From Cepaea nemoralis (lineage: Eukaryota; Mollusca; Gastropoda; Stylommatophora; Helicidae): a DNA stretch of 64,000 nt. The notes under the pieces are model-generated. The model was given only the letters and a program-made list of their open reading frames with translations, did not search any database and was not told the origin of the DNA. The position numbers and the translations under genes are program-made. The stretch covers positions 1-64,000 of the forward strand of contig JACEFZ010022429.1 in the NCBI GenBank assembly GCA_014155875.1, in the 5' to 3' direction. Shown one piece after another: positions 1-27,956 of this stretch; the stretch's first letter is position 1, and each line of letters begins with the position of its first letter.

Positions 1-1420
1 ATCTTACTGAATGTGGTGTATTAATTACTTTGGTGTTTACTGACTGTAGTGTATTATCTTACTGACTGTAGTGTATTATCTTACTGACTGTAGTGTATTA
101 TCTTACTGACTGTAGTGTATTATCTTACTGACTGTGGTGTATTATCTTACTGACTGTAGTGTATTATCTTACTGACTGTGGTGTATTATCTTACTGACTG
201 TAGTGTATTATCTTACTGACTGTGGTGTATTATCTTACTGACTGTGGTGTATTATCTTACTGACTGTAGTGTATTATCTTACTGACTGTAGTGTATTATC
301 TTACTGACTGTGGTGTATTATCTTACTGACTGTAGTGTATTATCTTACTGACTGTGGTGTATTATCTTACTGACTGTAGGTGTATTATCTTACTGACTGT
401 AGTGTATTATCTTACTGACTGTGGTGTATTATCTTACTGACTGTGGTGTATTATCTTACTGACTGTGGTGTATTATCTTACTGACTGTGGTGTATTATCT
501 TACTGACTGTGGTGTATTATCTTACTGACTGTAGGTGTATTATCTTACTGACTGTGGTGTATTATCTTACTGACTGTGGTGTATTATCTTACTGACTGTA
601 GTGTATTATCTTACTGACTGTGGTGTATTATCTTACTGACTGTAGTGTATTATCTTACTGACTGTAGTGTATTATCTTACTGACTGTAGTGTATTATCTT
701 ACTGACTGTAGTGTATTATCTTACTGACTGTAGTGTATTATCTTACTGACTGTAGTGTATTATCTTACTGACTGTAGTGTATTATCTTACTGACTGTAGT
801 GTATTATCTTACTGACTGTAGTGTATTATCTTACTGACTGTGGTGTATTATCTTACTGACTGTAGTGTATTATCTTACTGACTGTAGTGTATTATCTTAC
901 TGACTGTGGTGTATTATCTTACTGACTGTAGTGTATTATCTTACTGACTGTAGTGTATTATCTTACTGACTGTGGTGTATTATCTTACTGACTGTAGTGT
1001 ATTATCTTACTGACTGTAGTGTATTATCTTACTGACTGTAGTGTATTATCTTACTGACTGTAGTGTATTATCTTACTGACTGTAGTGTATTATCTTACTG
1101 ACTGTGGTGTATTATCTTACTGACTGTAGTGTATTATCTTACTGACTGTAGTGTATTATCTTACTGACTGTAGTGTATTATCTTACTGACTGTAGTGTAT
1201 TATCTTACTGACTGTAGTGTATTATCTTACTGACTGTAGTGTATTATCTTACTGACTGTAGTGTATTATCTTACTGACTGTAGTGTATTATCTTACTGAC
1301 TGTAGTGTATTATCTTACTGACTGTGGTGTATTATCTTACTGACTGTAGTGTTGTATTATCTAACTGACTGTGGTGTTTTATCTAACTGATTGTGGTGTA
1401 TTATCTTACTGAACTGTAGT
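1..1420. repeat. 22-bp minisatellite, about 64 copies
   Basis: Tandem units of TATTATCTTACTGACTGTRG plus TG, nearly identical except for one A/G site (TGTAGTG or TGTGGTG) that switches along the array. Two units, near 378 and 533, have an extra G. Both edges are degenerate and the array may extend beyond the left end. There are no spacers and no coding frame. Confidence 0.97.
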
Positions 1421-1439
1421 GTTATGTTATGTTGTTGTT

Positions 1440-2440
1440 TGTCCATCAAGAATGATGATGACCATTCATTTCATCCAGTGTGGTTGAAAATATGGAGCCG
1501 TGATTTCTACGATGGCTGATGAGGCCTATTTTGGCTCGAAATGTTCTTTGACAATGTGGACAAAGAATGCTTGACGTTTCTGGAAGGATTTTCTGCAGTG
1601 GTTTTTCTGTTCTGTCTTTTCTTCACAGCTCTTGGTTGCCTCACAAGTGACTGCACCCTTGCGTAATGATGCACGCCACGAATTTCGGTCTATGGCTGCA
1701 GTCTCCCAGATGTCATGATGAATTCCAAAAGCATTCAGTGAGATTTTCAGAGTGTCTTTAAAGCGTTTCCTCTGGCCGTTTTGGAAGCGTTTACCACAAC
1801 GCAACTCGCCGTAAAAAATTCGTTTAGGGAGTCTGTGATCAGGCATGCGAGTCAAGTGACCAGCCCAGCGAATCTGATTCTTCATTAGTAGAGTGTGGAT
1901 ACTGGGCATGGACGCTCTTTCTAGGACTTTCAGTGTCTGGGATCTTGTCTTGTCATTTAATCTTCAATAGCTTCCTAAGGCAGACTGTGTGGAAGTGGTT
2001 TAATTTCCTAGCGTGTCGCTGATAAACATTCCAGGTTTCACAAGCATACAGCAGTTTGGATAATACAACTGCTTTGTAGACTTTCAGCTTTGTTTTCAGG
2101 CTTATTCCATTTCTGTCCCATGCATTATTGTACAGTCTGCCAAGGCTGGCGATGGCGATTCTTGCATTCACTTCGTCATCAATTGTGGCACCTTGTGACA
2201 CAGTGCTGCCTAGATAGATGAATTTGTCCACAACACTTAGTCTATGACCATTCACTTTGATATTCGGCACAGCCTGATTACCCCCTGTAGCTGGCTGGTA
2301 CATAACTACAGTCTTCTCCAAATTGATATTGAGCCCAAAGTTGGCACAGGCATGTGAGAAAGCTGAAACATCGTGTTGCATGTCTGCCTCTAAATTAGCA
2401 AATAGAGCGAAGAGCTCAAGAGTATAAAGCCCCATTGGCC
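1440..2440 (-). pseudogene. LINE-P 3' fragment (reverse transcriptase C-terminal part)
   Basis: Two frames on the minus strand, 2435-1953 and 1909-1526, encode the region after the RT palm (LNINLEKTVVMYQPA, then FIYLGSTVSQ) and the C-terminal motif QIRWAGHLTRMPDHRLPKR typical of endonuclease-type LINEs. A frameshift separates them and everything 5' of the palm is lost. The 3' end near 1440 (CATCATCATTCTTGATGGAC on the minus strand) is shared with the copy at 19083-19590. Confidence 0.85.
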
Positions 2441-2454
2441 ACGTAGACCTCTAA

Positions 2455-2680
2455 AATTGTTGCATATCCTTTGCAGGACGTTGTTATCAGCAATAACCAC
2501 AGATTTTACTAGACAATTTTGCGTTCAGTAGTTTGCCTTGCTTTCCGAACGACCGGTGCTTATGCCTTTGTATGAAAACCAGCGCTAGGCGGTCTGCTGC
2601 CAAATCGTCCGTAGCTGTGTTTCGAATGTGGTATACGAGATTACGAATTGCGCACCTAACCCCTTCGTCAAAGAGCGAAG
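2455..2680 (-). repeat. SINE-1 copy
   Basis: Reverse copy of the family best seen at 37798-38045. It shares the strings ACTGAACG(C/T)AA, GCAATGGCAAACTACTG-like and the 3' GATATGCAAC. An open frame of 75 codons across it is accidental. Confidence 0.7.
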
Positions 2681-2689
2681 TTTATCTAA

Positions 2690-2840
2690 ACAAACAAAGG
2701 CATCAGTTCTGGGCCCTACACCGTTGGTTCAACGTAACTCCTTCAAAAAGCAATGGCTAATTACTGAACGTAAAACTGTCTAGAAAATCAAACTAAGGTT
2801 GGGGTTGACCGCAACGTCCTGCACATGACATGCAACTTGT
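2690..2840 (+). repeat. SINE-1 partial copy
   Basis: 3' part of the same family in the opposite orientation (AAAAAGCAATGGCTAATTACTGAACG, then GACCGCAACGTCCTGCA). It sits head to head with the copy at 2455-2680. Confidence 0.65.
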
Positions 2841-2994
2841 AATCAGTTCTGGGTGAGGTATATAGACCGCTGGTCCACACAACCGCCGTGCATTGCATTC
2901 TCGAAATTTTCTACTCGCCTATTTCCACTCCATAAGATATAAATATATTGACTTTCTGGGTTGGAACCAAGTTTCCCGATTGAGAAATAAATAT

Positions 2995-3775
2995 GAGTCT
3001 AACACAATATACCCAGTGAGCAGTGGTGAATCAGTGAGTTACAAAACCTAGTGGAACAAACAAACAGGCATAGTGCAGAATGCGGCTTAGATATTAACAT
3101 CCTAAACACGAAAACTATGATAATTAGCAATGGAAAAGAAAGTATATCAATGAGCATCACAGTAAACGGGGAGATAATGGAATAAGTAACAATTTTATCC
3201 TGTCTTGGACATATAATAACAGATGATGACAGAAGTGAAATAGAAATCACAAAGAGAATATAAATGGCCAAAAATGCGTTCAGCAGCATAAAATCATTAT
3301 TAACATCTAGAGAGATTAACAACGCATAAAACAAAATTAGAATTGTCAAATGTTACGTATATCCAACACTATAGTATGGCGCGGAAGCCTGGACATTGAA
3401 CAAGCAACTAGAAAGTCGAATAGAGACCTGGAGATGTGGATATACTGACGAATAGATCGTATTTCATGGAAACAAAAGCAATCAAATACAGAGGTTCTAG
3501 AAAAACTGGGAATGAAAAGAGAGTTGATGAAAGAAATACAAAGAGGCAAGAGAAATATTTCAGCCACGTTAAAAGACACAATACTCCAATAAAATCCATA
3601 CTGGAGGGCAAGGTTGAGGGCAGCCGAGCAAGAGGTAGACAACGAAACAAGTGGGAAGATAACATCAAGAGATGGACGAACATGAAACTGACAGAATGTA
3701 CAGTCAGGGCGAGAGACAGTGTTGGAGATCCACTGCAGCCAACCTTTATTCTGAAGACGGCATCTGATTGATTGA
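2995..3775 (+). pseudogene. LINE-T 3' fragment, several in-frame stops
   Basis: Forward reading gives ISMSITVNGEIME, AKNAFSSIKSLLTS, YGAEAWTLNKQLESRIE and then KVEGSRARGRQRNKWEDNI, the usual end of an endonuclease-type LINE ORF. At least five stops interrupt it. The same 3' region occurs reversed at 52255-52530. Confidence 0.75.
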
Positions 3776-4207
3776 TGATGCTACCAGGCTGATTTCAGCC
3801 TACGGTGAGTACCAGGATATGTTCTGGGAAGCAATAGCGGCTGACATGATAAGGATTACATTACCCATGTGGCATGGTGGCAACATATGGGTGCCAGTCA
3901 TTGCCAGGTATCAGATATATGTGTCCGGGAAGGTTAACCCGGTCAACAAATGCCCGCAGAAGTCGGATGTGTCGGCCTAACGGCGCAAGAACGCAGCTCT
4001 GCTGTAAATAGGCACAACGCAGTCACATCCGAGAAAAAAAAATCCGGATGAACGCAGAAGAAGAAGAAGAAGATGTATGTAAAGGGTTTTTTTATTACAG
4101 CGCTCAGACGTATATATATTGTGTTATGCAGTGAATATTCTATGAGCGCTGGATGCAGAATCCCTGACCTGTTTGCGACGGCGATGATGGTGAAATATAT
4201 TAAATAC
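3776..4207. other. No gene recognised
   Basis: Unassigned intergenic sequence with a short GAAGAA run near 4055. No convincing coding frame or repeat copy elsewhere in the window. Confidence 0.5.
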
Positions 4208-4445
4208 TAGCTGACCCGGCCCGACTTCGCCCAGTCCTTGGTGGGGAGCATCTCATTTAATTCATATAAGTAGTCATATAAGTTCCCGTTCCCGTTACCG
4301 ACTGTCTGTCTGTCTGTCTGTCTGTCTGTCTGACCCGGCCCGGCATCGCCCAGTCCTGGGTGGGGAGCATCTCATTTAATTCATATAAGTAGTCATATAA
4401 GTTCCCGTCCCCGTTACCGACTATCTGTCTGTCTGTCTGTCTGTA

Positions 4446-4490
<45 letters not shown>

Positions 4491-4705
4491 GACCCGGCCC
4501 GGCTTCACCCAGTCCTTGGTGGGGAGCATCTCATTTAATTCATATAAGTAGTCATATAAGTTCCCGTTCCCGTTACCGACTATCTGTCTGTCTGTCTGTC
4601 TGTCTGTCTGACCCGGCCCGGCATCGCCCAGCTCCTGGTGTGGAGCATCTCATTTAATTCATATAAGTAGTCATATAAGCTCACGTTCCCGTTCCCGACT
4701 ATCTA

Positions 4706-4740
<35 letters not shown>

Positions 4741-4828
4741 GTCTGATCCGGCCCGGCTTCGCCCAGCCCCTGATGGGGAGCATCTCATTTAATTCAAATG
4801 AGTAGTCATATAAGTTCCCGTTCTTGAC

Positions 4829-4882
<54 letters not shown>

Positions 4883-5745
4883 ATCATTTATTGGTTGCAG
4901 TTAGAACAACCTTAGATAAACGAAGACCAACTTACAAAAAGCATTAGAAAGAGCACTTGAAAGATCTTTATATCTTCCCCAACAATTAACTTGGGTAAAT
5001 GGAGCAGCGGCAGCAGCAGCAGAAGAAGAAGAAAAAGGAGGAGTAGGAGCTGGGAGGAGGAAGAGGGAGGAGAGGGAGGAGGAGGAGAAAGAGAGAAGAG
5101 GAGGATGGAGGAGGGAGAGGGAGGAGGGGGAGGAGAAGAGGAAGAGGGTAGGAGGTGGAGGAGGGGAGAGGAGGAGGAGGAGGAATATAACGCATATGCC
5201 TGTAGATTTAATAATGGCTGAAGTTGTTCCATGTCTTCTTAGAGTTGGCGACAGTGTAAAGAAATATAAAATCTTCAAACTTGATAGAGATAAGGTAACT
5301 ATTATTTATTCATTCTTTAAGCAAAAAAAGATGAGTTACAATGTTATGCATTATGCATTATTTTTATGAAAACTTTGAAAATGCCTTACAGATTGTATCA
5401 TTATTTATTATAACTCATATGCCGGTATATAACTATGGACAAAGAGTTTATAAATCTTTGAAAACGATGCCACAATATGACTATAAGTTATACAGAAAAG
5501 TTATGCCCCTTGAAATAACTTTTACAGAGTTAGGTCCCTGAGATATATGAAATTATAATGAAAAATGAAAAATGAAATAATATTGGGTAAGCAGCCGATT
5601 TCACACTAAAAAATATGACAGTGGGCTGCTCTGGAATGAAAGGAAGACGTGTAGAAAATTTCATCTCAATCGGATGGGCCGTTCGCGAGCGCATAAAGGA
5701 CATATGGACAGACGGAGATCGCCTTTTATATATAAGATTTGTTGC
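4208..5745 (+). mobile_element. Interspersed repeat with internal tandem expansion
   Basis: It starts ATACTAGCTGACCCGGC and ends with GAAAATTTCATCTCAATCGG, GACAGACGGAG and TATATATAAGATT. Such paired ends are familiar from repeats in many invertebrate genomes; I do not assign a class. Inside are five tandem units of about 120-165 bp (4210, 4331, 4491, 4609, 4744), each a conserved stretch containing GGAGCATCTCATTTAATTCA followed by a CTGT-type run of variable length, and then a GGA-rich block (5010-5190). Confidence 0.6.
5010..5190. repeat. Purine-rich GGA/GAA tract
   Basis: Almost pure A/G on the plus strand, with no regular unit. Ser/Pro- and Glu/Gly-rich open frames across it are composition artefacts. 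Confidence 0.9.
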
Positions 5746-5909
5746 TGCTGTGGTCCCATTTCTGTGCCAATGCCTTTCTGCCTGGCGATGCTGTGTTCTT
5801 CTCATTATAGCCATCTGCGCTCTTCTGTTACAACATGTTATGGTTAAACTCGTGTATTCTACACAAGTCATGACACTTTACAGTTAAACACAACTCAGCA
5901 CTCCTGTAA

Positions 5910-5911
<2 letters not shown>

Positions 5912-5940
<29 letters not shown>

Positions 5941-6510
5941 CTAGGGGCCGACATCATAGCATTCGGGGCATTCCCATTAGCGCTCTGTCCCCATCTTCAG
6001 CAGTCAGCGAAGAGTTCCAACACCAGTAGTACCAGTAGCAATCTGATTATATGTCCGACTCGCCTTTCCTCTGAGCGTCGAGCGTCGGCCAGATCCCCTC
6101 GTCATTCGTCGCTGCCTCATTCTTGCCAGACCATGATAATCCATTTGCTCCTCTGAGGTGTACACGTGCTCCCACAAGGCCGCAACCACGTCTGCCTTGT
6201 CATGCATCAATATTCCACCAAGTTTTGCAGAATCTGTCCACCTGTTCATTCCCCAGCACACCGGCATGCCCCGGAGAGAAGATCCAGGCGATGCTTGCAA
6301 CCCGTGACCTCCAAAGCGAAGTAAGCCACTCTGCACGAAGCATGCCTGTCCTCACAATCCTCAGTATGCTTTCTGAGTCAGTTACAATCACGATGTGTGT
6401 GTGTGTCGTATTCTCGTTCCAGCGGGAAGCTGCAGTGACCACCTCCACCTCAATTCTTAAGCTGTATGAATATGACTCTAACTCGGATTGGTTTTCAAAC
6501 ACTCTATTTC
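5912..6510 (-). pseudogene. LINE-V 3' fragment: RNase H domain
   Basis: Minus-strand frames carry IVTDSESILRIVRTG and WIFSPGHAGVLGNEQVDR, the aspartate and histidine motifs of a LINE-type RNase H. After a frameshift comes a C-terminal part ending near 5943. The 3' tail is a tetranucleotide run, (GATT)n on the plus strand at 5912-5940. I-type LINEs carry RNase H after the RT. 5' truncated. Confidence 0.85.
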
Positions 6511-6819
6511 TCTAAGCACTGTACAATAAAGATTGTCAATTACACGTACAGTTATACCACAATGTTTCACGGATATACACTACATTTCTAAACATTTACT
6601 AATATGATAGCGGCATAATGTAAGCCATAGCTATCTTAGTGACATGGTGCGTCCACATTAGACAACAACCACGAACCTCCATCAATCTCAATGCCTTTGT
6701 CACCTTCACGAATCGTCTTTATTCGCTCCGATGACAACATCAGCGTGCCTCTCGTGGTCCACGATCCACGATTGTCACGTCCCTCAGCGTGACCATATTT
6801 AATCATGCCATGAGCTAGA

Positions 6820-7220
6820 ACTTAAATCATGGCAGTCATGCACTATTTCAGAATTATTAAAGGAGAAAACTCTGGCTTTCGATATTACATGTTACAGAAA
6901 AGTTCTAAGAATAGCATGGACCAAGAAGAAGAAGAAAATTTAATTCTACAAGATCTGAGCATCGAAGAAAACTGGCTCGTAGACAGTAGCTTGTCTGGGA
7001 AACTTAAATAACTTTGAGAATGTTAAATGTCAGAGTGGCTTGGAAGAACAGGGAATGAAGGCATCGTTCGTAGAAGAAAAGGCAAGGTCCACATTGTCCA
7101 AATATGGACACAGGACATTGCAGACTTTTGGGTATGAGTGGCATGAGGCAGGAGAGATAGCCAGAGATCGAGAGGCCGTGATGAGAACGAAGTTCTGCAA
7201 AGGGTCAGCTATATGATAGT
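6820..7220 (+). pseudogene. LINE-U 3' fragment
   Basis: Forward reading FDITCYRKVLRIAWTKK, then WHEAGEIARDREAVM and KFCKGSA, the C-terminal tail of an endonuclease-RT LINE ORF. Stops and frameshifts are present. Confidence 0.7.
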
Positions 7221-7434
7221 GACCAATCGATTGCTAATTGGTCTGTGAAAAAATAAGGCCGGCATAATGTATCCAATACGCATCATGTTTGAATGTGGAT
7301 GTTTTAGTTGCTTTATTCACCAAATATGTCCCACGGCGTGAAAAGAGAGCCTGTACTTACTATATAGAACTTCGGTACAAACTTAGCAACGTCGAAATAA
7401 AATCCTCCGTAAAGCATAACGTGATGCATGCAGA

Positions 7435-7640
7435 TTACGTTAAACAACCATGAATGAATGTAGAAAGCTCAATCTATATTTAAAAAATTGTGAACTTGCA
7501 ATTATAATAAGAAGCAGATACACACAAAATGGACAGGTGGTGGTAGATAGACAACATATATACAAGATTCATTATGGTAGGATTATATAAACTCATACAA
7601 ACCACCACAATAATTATTTATGTGGTATAACACTTTTATT
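7435..7640 (-). other. Conserved block 3' of gene A, homologous to 48570-48785
   Basis: About 200 bp about 0.7-0.9 kb beyond the stop matches the block 3' of gene B, with shared strings such as CAATGAATGAA and GTAGAAAG (plus strand) and an AT-rich body. It marks the minimum 3' extent of the duplicated segment. It may be distal 3' UTR, with AATAAA-like strings near its lower edge, or simply retained flank. No coding frame is supported. Confidence 0.6.
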
Positions 7641-7807
7641 TGAAACACTTTGATCATATTAAAAGTCAAAATGTGGTTAGGAAAATAAGTAATAGAAGAC
7701 ATGTTTGCTGCATGAAGATACAGGAGTCAACAAGCTCGATGACGGGCACATAACATCGAATATAACATGGACATAAAAATGCAATGAGGCATGGCAACAA
7801 ATAGCCG

Positions 7808-8085
7808 CTGTAGTGTAGTGGCTAGACACAAGCCGGCCGACCTGGTGGTTTTAGTTTCGATCCGCAGCTGGGCACATTCGGATGTTTAAAATTGCAGGTG
7901 CTCCCAGATCTAGCCAGCCTAAAATTGGCACGAAGAATGTCTTGGGTAGTGAATGCTGCCGGCGTGACACTGACCACATCACCAACGAGTGCCCATTGGT
8001 CTATAGCAAACTTCACATGAGTCTAGCACAGTATGCCTGCCGCATGTGCCTTAGGACATGAACAAGGGTCCTTTATCGCAAATGA
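7808..8085 (+). repeat. SINE-3 copy
   Basis: tRNA-like head (GTAGTGTAGTGGCTAGACAC; B-box-like GTTTCGATCC), then the body strings GCTCCCAGATC, ACACTGACCACAT, GAGTGCC and TTGGTCTATA. Same family as 23815, 54627 and 61199. It lies just 3' of gene A. Confidence 0.8.
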
Positions 8086-8249
8086 CAAATGCATGGGGCA
8101 TATGAACTAGCAAAGGATCGGGAATTATTTAGACTGAGTGCCAATCTGCAGAACTTACAGCTTGATGGTAATGATGAGAAACTGGATTTACTATTTGTCT
8201 GTAGATTTAAAACAAAGCATGAGCATAAATATAGCATACTAACAATCCG

Positions 8250-8255
8250 TTTATT
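8250..8255 (-). terminator. Candidate polyadenylation signal, gene A
   Basis: AATAAA on the minus strand, about 83 bp after the gene A stop. The same GAATAAACGGA context occurs after the gene B stop, so the motif is conserved between paralogues. A further conserved block at 7435-7640 means the 3' UTR could be longer. Confidence 0.45.
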
Positions 8256-8337
8256 CTTTGTGATACTGTTTTCTCTCGTTATTCAGAGGAGAGAAACTAC
8301 TTGTTGCCAGTTTCCATTAACCAGATGGTTAAGATAG

Positions 8338-24483
<16,146 letters not shown>

Positions 24484-24639
24484 CTGGAATAAAAGTTGCT
24501 TTATTTGTAATTTGGATGGGAATTGTATGAATATATAACCGCTTGTTCTGCTACAGTCGTATACAAATGTATGTTAGTTAATGCCCACATGGTTAAATGA
24601 CGTTCCGGGTAAATACTAATTGATTAATGCATTTATCTA

Positions 24640-25003
24640 CGAGGAACCTTTGGAGATGTGGTTTTATAGAAGATTGCTGAAAATTAATTGGACAGAAAAA
24701 ATTAGCAGTCTGGACGTTTTAAGGGACGCTGAGTCACAAAGACAACTTATCACAAACATCAAAAAGAGGCAATCATCGTTTTTTCCGCCACGTTATGAGA
24801 AGATAACAACTGGAACATGTTGTGACAAACGGAAAGATTTGTGGAAAGAGAGATAATGGAAGACAGGGTGAGAGGATTCTTGACAGTCTTGTGTCATGGC
24901 ACGGAAGAGAGTCCAGGCACGAATTGATCCATGACGTCAGATATCGTAATTTGTGCAGAGGCATGATCGCCCACTCCAGCCGACAAGGAACTGGATGATG
25001 ATC
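24640..25003 (+). pseudogene. LINE-R-like 3' fragment
   Basis: Forward EEPLEMWFYRRLLKINWTEK, TNIKKRQSSFF, then a shift to LVSWHGRESRHELIHDV. 3' end near GATGATGATC. It starts where homology upstream of gene A ends. Confidence 0.78.
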
Positions 25004-25034
25004 TACGAGGGATAGTCAGAAAGTAATGCACCAT
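25004..25034 (+). other. Mariner-like terminal repeat remnant
   Basis: TACGAGGGATAGTCAGAAAG followed by TAATGCACC resembles mariner inverted-repeat ends. No partner end found nearby. Confidence 0.3.
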
Positions 25035-25084
25035 AATTTTTGTTAGGAAACTGTTTAAAACGAATGGCATCTATAAACTTACGA

Positions 25085-25562
25085 TAAAGTAAAACATGTC
25101 AACATGATGGAGATGCTTGCAGATCTGCACAATGATGAGAAAGATCTTAGACTCATTTAAAACATGTATTGGAAACAACAAGCTGCCATAAATATTGATA
25201 ATGAAGTAAGTCAATATCAGCCTATTAAGAGAGGTGTGATACAATGATGTGTAATGTCTCCTGGTCTTTTTTTTTTCCTGTACAGAGAAAGTATTTTCAA
25301 AAATGTAGAAGATATGAAAGGAATCATCATTGGGGGACATAACATCAATAACATTAGATAAGCGGATGATACAGTATTGATTGCAGACAATGAGCAGGAT
25401 CTGCAACATTTAGTAGATGCGATTTTTGCACACAGTGAACAACTTGGGTTAGAATTAAACTGTACGAAGACACAGATTATGGTCGTCTCTAAGAAGAAGG
25501 AAATACCACAATTTAATATGAAAGTAAATGGGAATATTCTTAAACAAGTGAATCGATACTTA
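25085..25562 (+). pseudogene. LINE-Q fragment (RT palm), 5' part of split copy
   Basis: Forward KHVNMMEMLADLHNDEKDLR, then DDTVLIADNEQDLQHLVDAI and NVNGNILKQVNRYL-like sequence. The codon before ADD, normally Tyr, is TAA. Interrupted at about 25562 by LINE-S and resumed at 26315. Confidence 0.83.
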
Positions 25563-26312
25563 TAGCAAAATCAGAAGCTGAATTACAGGACCACATGAAT
25601 AGTCTAAATGAAATGTGTAGGGAACACAACATGAAAATTAGCATAAGTAAAACAGAGGTAATGACTATAGCTAAAGAAGAAAAAATAAAAACAATTCACC
25701 TAAACGAACATCACTTGAAACAAGTAAAAAGTTTCAAGTATCTAGGAAGCATAATGTCATCAAATGGCAAATCAGGAGACGAGATCGAAAATAGATGCAA
25801 TAAGGCAAACCAACTCATTGGACAAATGGCAACGTGTATCAATAATTAATAAGAAAACACTTTAGAACACAATCCTCCTACCAACTCTATGTTACAAATG
25901 TCAAACCTGGACAATGACAGAAAAAGAGGAAAGAAACATCACAACAACAGAAATGAGATTCCTGAGAAGAATACTCAATGTATCAAGAAGAGATAAGATC
26001 AGAAATGAAGAAATCAGGACTAAAGTGGGGGTTATAGCTGCGCTAGATTTTATTTGAAGGACGAAAGTCAAATGGTTTGGCCATGCAAGTAGGTTACCAA
26101 CTAACAGTATACCACAGCAAGCAATGATGTACAGACCAGAGGGAAGCAGAGGAATAGGCCGACCACGTAAACGATGGACGCAGGGAATAGGGAGTCCATG
26201 GAAATATCGATACATGTAGCCCATAAGCGGGCACTCTCCCGCTGTTTATACTTCACCTCGACACCTTAAGGTACAAGACAAACATGATGAGATGAGATGA
26301 GATGAGATGATG
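25563..26312 (+). mobile_element. LINE-S, 5'-truncated, inserted in LINE-Q
   Basis: Forward LIAKSEAELQDHMNSLNEMC, KTEVMTIAKEEKIKT and KSFKYLGSIMSSNGKSGDEI, then a RT C-terminal part with stops. It ends with (ATGAG)n at 26286-26312, a clear 3' tail. The same 3' end occurs reversed at 27957-28092. Confidence 0.85.
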
Positions 26313-26314
26313 AG

Positions 26315-26860
26315 TCATAACCTCTGATGGGAGATGCTTTGAAGAGATTAGAACAAGAATTGATTTAAAAACGTACTTACCAATAAAAGATATGTCATTT
26401 GCAACGAGAAAAAGAATGTTGAGGTGCTACACAGAACCTGTGCTTGTGTGTGGATGTGAAGCGTAGACAATGGGCAGACAAGCTGAAAAACATCTGATGG
26501 CTGTAGAAATGTGGTGTTTGAGGAAAATGCAAAGAATACCATGGACAGACAAAAAAACCAATGACCAAGTCCTACAAGAAACAAATGAAAACCGTAAACT
26601 GATTAGAAACATTAGACGTTGACTGTCACAACTTTTGGTCACTTTATGAGAAGAAATAAATGTGAAAACTTGGTAATAACTAGCAATATCGAGGAGAAGA
26701 TAACAAAGGGAGGACAGAGAAGTAAATGCATGGATAGCTTGGCCACTTTTTATGGTCGAGACAAGAACACTGAGCTGATCCACGACTCTGATGATCGAGT
26801 GAGATGGCAAAACATGACCGTCCACGCTTACCGGCACATGATGATGATAAACAGTATACA
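26315..26860 (+). pseudogene. LINE-Q fragment, 3' part of split copy
   Basis: Forward VITSDGRCFEEIRTRI, MSFATRKRMLRCYTEPVLV, MAVEMWCLRKMQRIPWTDKK, IEEKITKGGQRSKCMDSLA, ending YRHMMM. Frameshifts and stops. Confidence 0.87.
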
Positions 26861-26924
26861 TGAACACACTCTAAACATGCTATTTTTATACAGAATCCCT
26901 ATCATCTTTTAAACCTTGCGACAG

Positions 26925-27170
26925 CTAAAAACAAGTGCATGCATTACTTGACCGTTCCAGGTTTACCTTGCTTACGCAGTAATTTTTCACTGCATAAATC
27001 ACATCCACATAATTATCACACTTTTTCCACCGGGTGTATTTTAAAGTCCAAAAGATTAAAAGCAGAGGGGGACAGGACAAATCGGGGCTATTGGGTAGAT
27101 GACGGAGCACGGTCTAGCTTCAGGCTTGATTGTCTCACCATTTGACATCACTCCCACAAGAATTCTCACT
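26925..27170 (-). pseudogene. Mariner-like transposase C-terminal remnant
   Basis: 61-residue frame MLRHLPNSPDLSCPPLLLIF then YTRWKKCDNYVDVIYAV. PNSPDLS resembles the mariner YSPDLAP motif holding the third catalytic aspartate. The rest of the transposase is not readable. Confidence 0.5.
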
Positions 27171-27379
27171 ACACAGCCACATTATAAAGCATACATATCT
27201 GAACCCGCAAGTGCACGATGTAGCGATAACATATAAACAACCTTATAATATAATTATCTCATAAAGACCTGTAGGCGACAATTTGGGTCTGATATTTCAA
27301 AGTGTTCATAGTGCAATAACATCCACTGAACTATTTGTTTCGTTTGCCCTGATTATACATTTCAGCTATCCCCTTTATT

Positions 27380-27790
27380 GCACCCACAATGTCATTCATT
27401 ATCACCTTCAACTTTTGCCGTCAACCATCGTGGAAAGTAATAGTTGACGTTCGAGCTTCCGACGGGTAACAGTGGATAGTGTCTTTCAGTGTGACCGTAC
27501 AATGTCTGCGATGTTGTCAATCCATTTTATTTTCAGGCGTCCTCTAGCTCTTGTATCAGACATATGTTTTTTTTATGAAACGCCAGTTCTGGTAGTTGAT
27601 GGTATTGCATTCTAACGAGATGACCGAACCATTTGATCGTCTGCCTTTCAATATATGTAGCTCAAGGTATTCATCTCATTGTCTGTCTAATAACATGATT
27701 TCTTACTCGGTCTCGGATATTTAAGTTGGCAGTTCTTCTTAAGCATCTCATCTTGCAGGTGTTGATTTTGCTTAAGTGTGATGTGAATAA
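27380..27790 (-). pseudogene. LINE-Y C-terminal remnant
   Basis: Minus strand RLKIKWIDNIADIV and flanking strings fit the end of an endonuclease-type LINE ORF. Heavily mutated. Confidence 0.55.
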
Positions 27791-27956
27791 TTTCCAGACT
27801 AGCAGCCTTTACGTCATTATATTTGTTTAAAACTACGATAATAATTAACTCGTAATGTTTAACACTAAATTACAACCCAGAGATATTAGAACCGAATCAA
27901 ACAATCACGATCTTGAAGAGCTAATCGATAATTTATATCGTGGCGTAAAAGCCAAG

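Noticed and set aside
1..1420. CRISPR-like array
   Set aside because: Units are directly adjacent with no unique spacers, and the window is eukaryotic.
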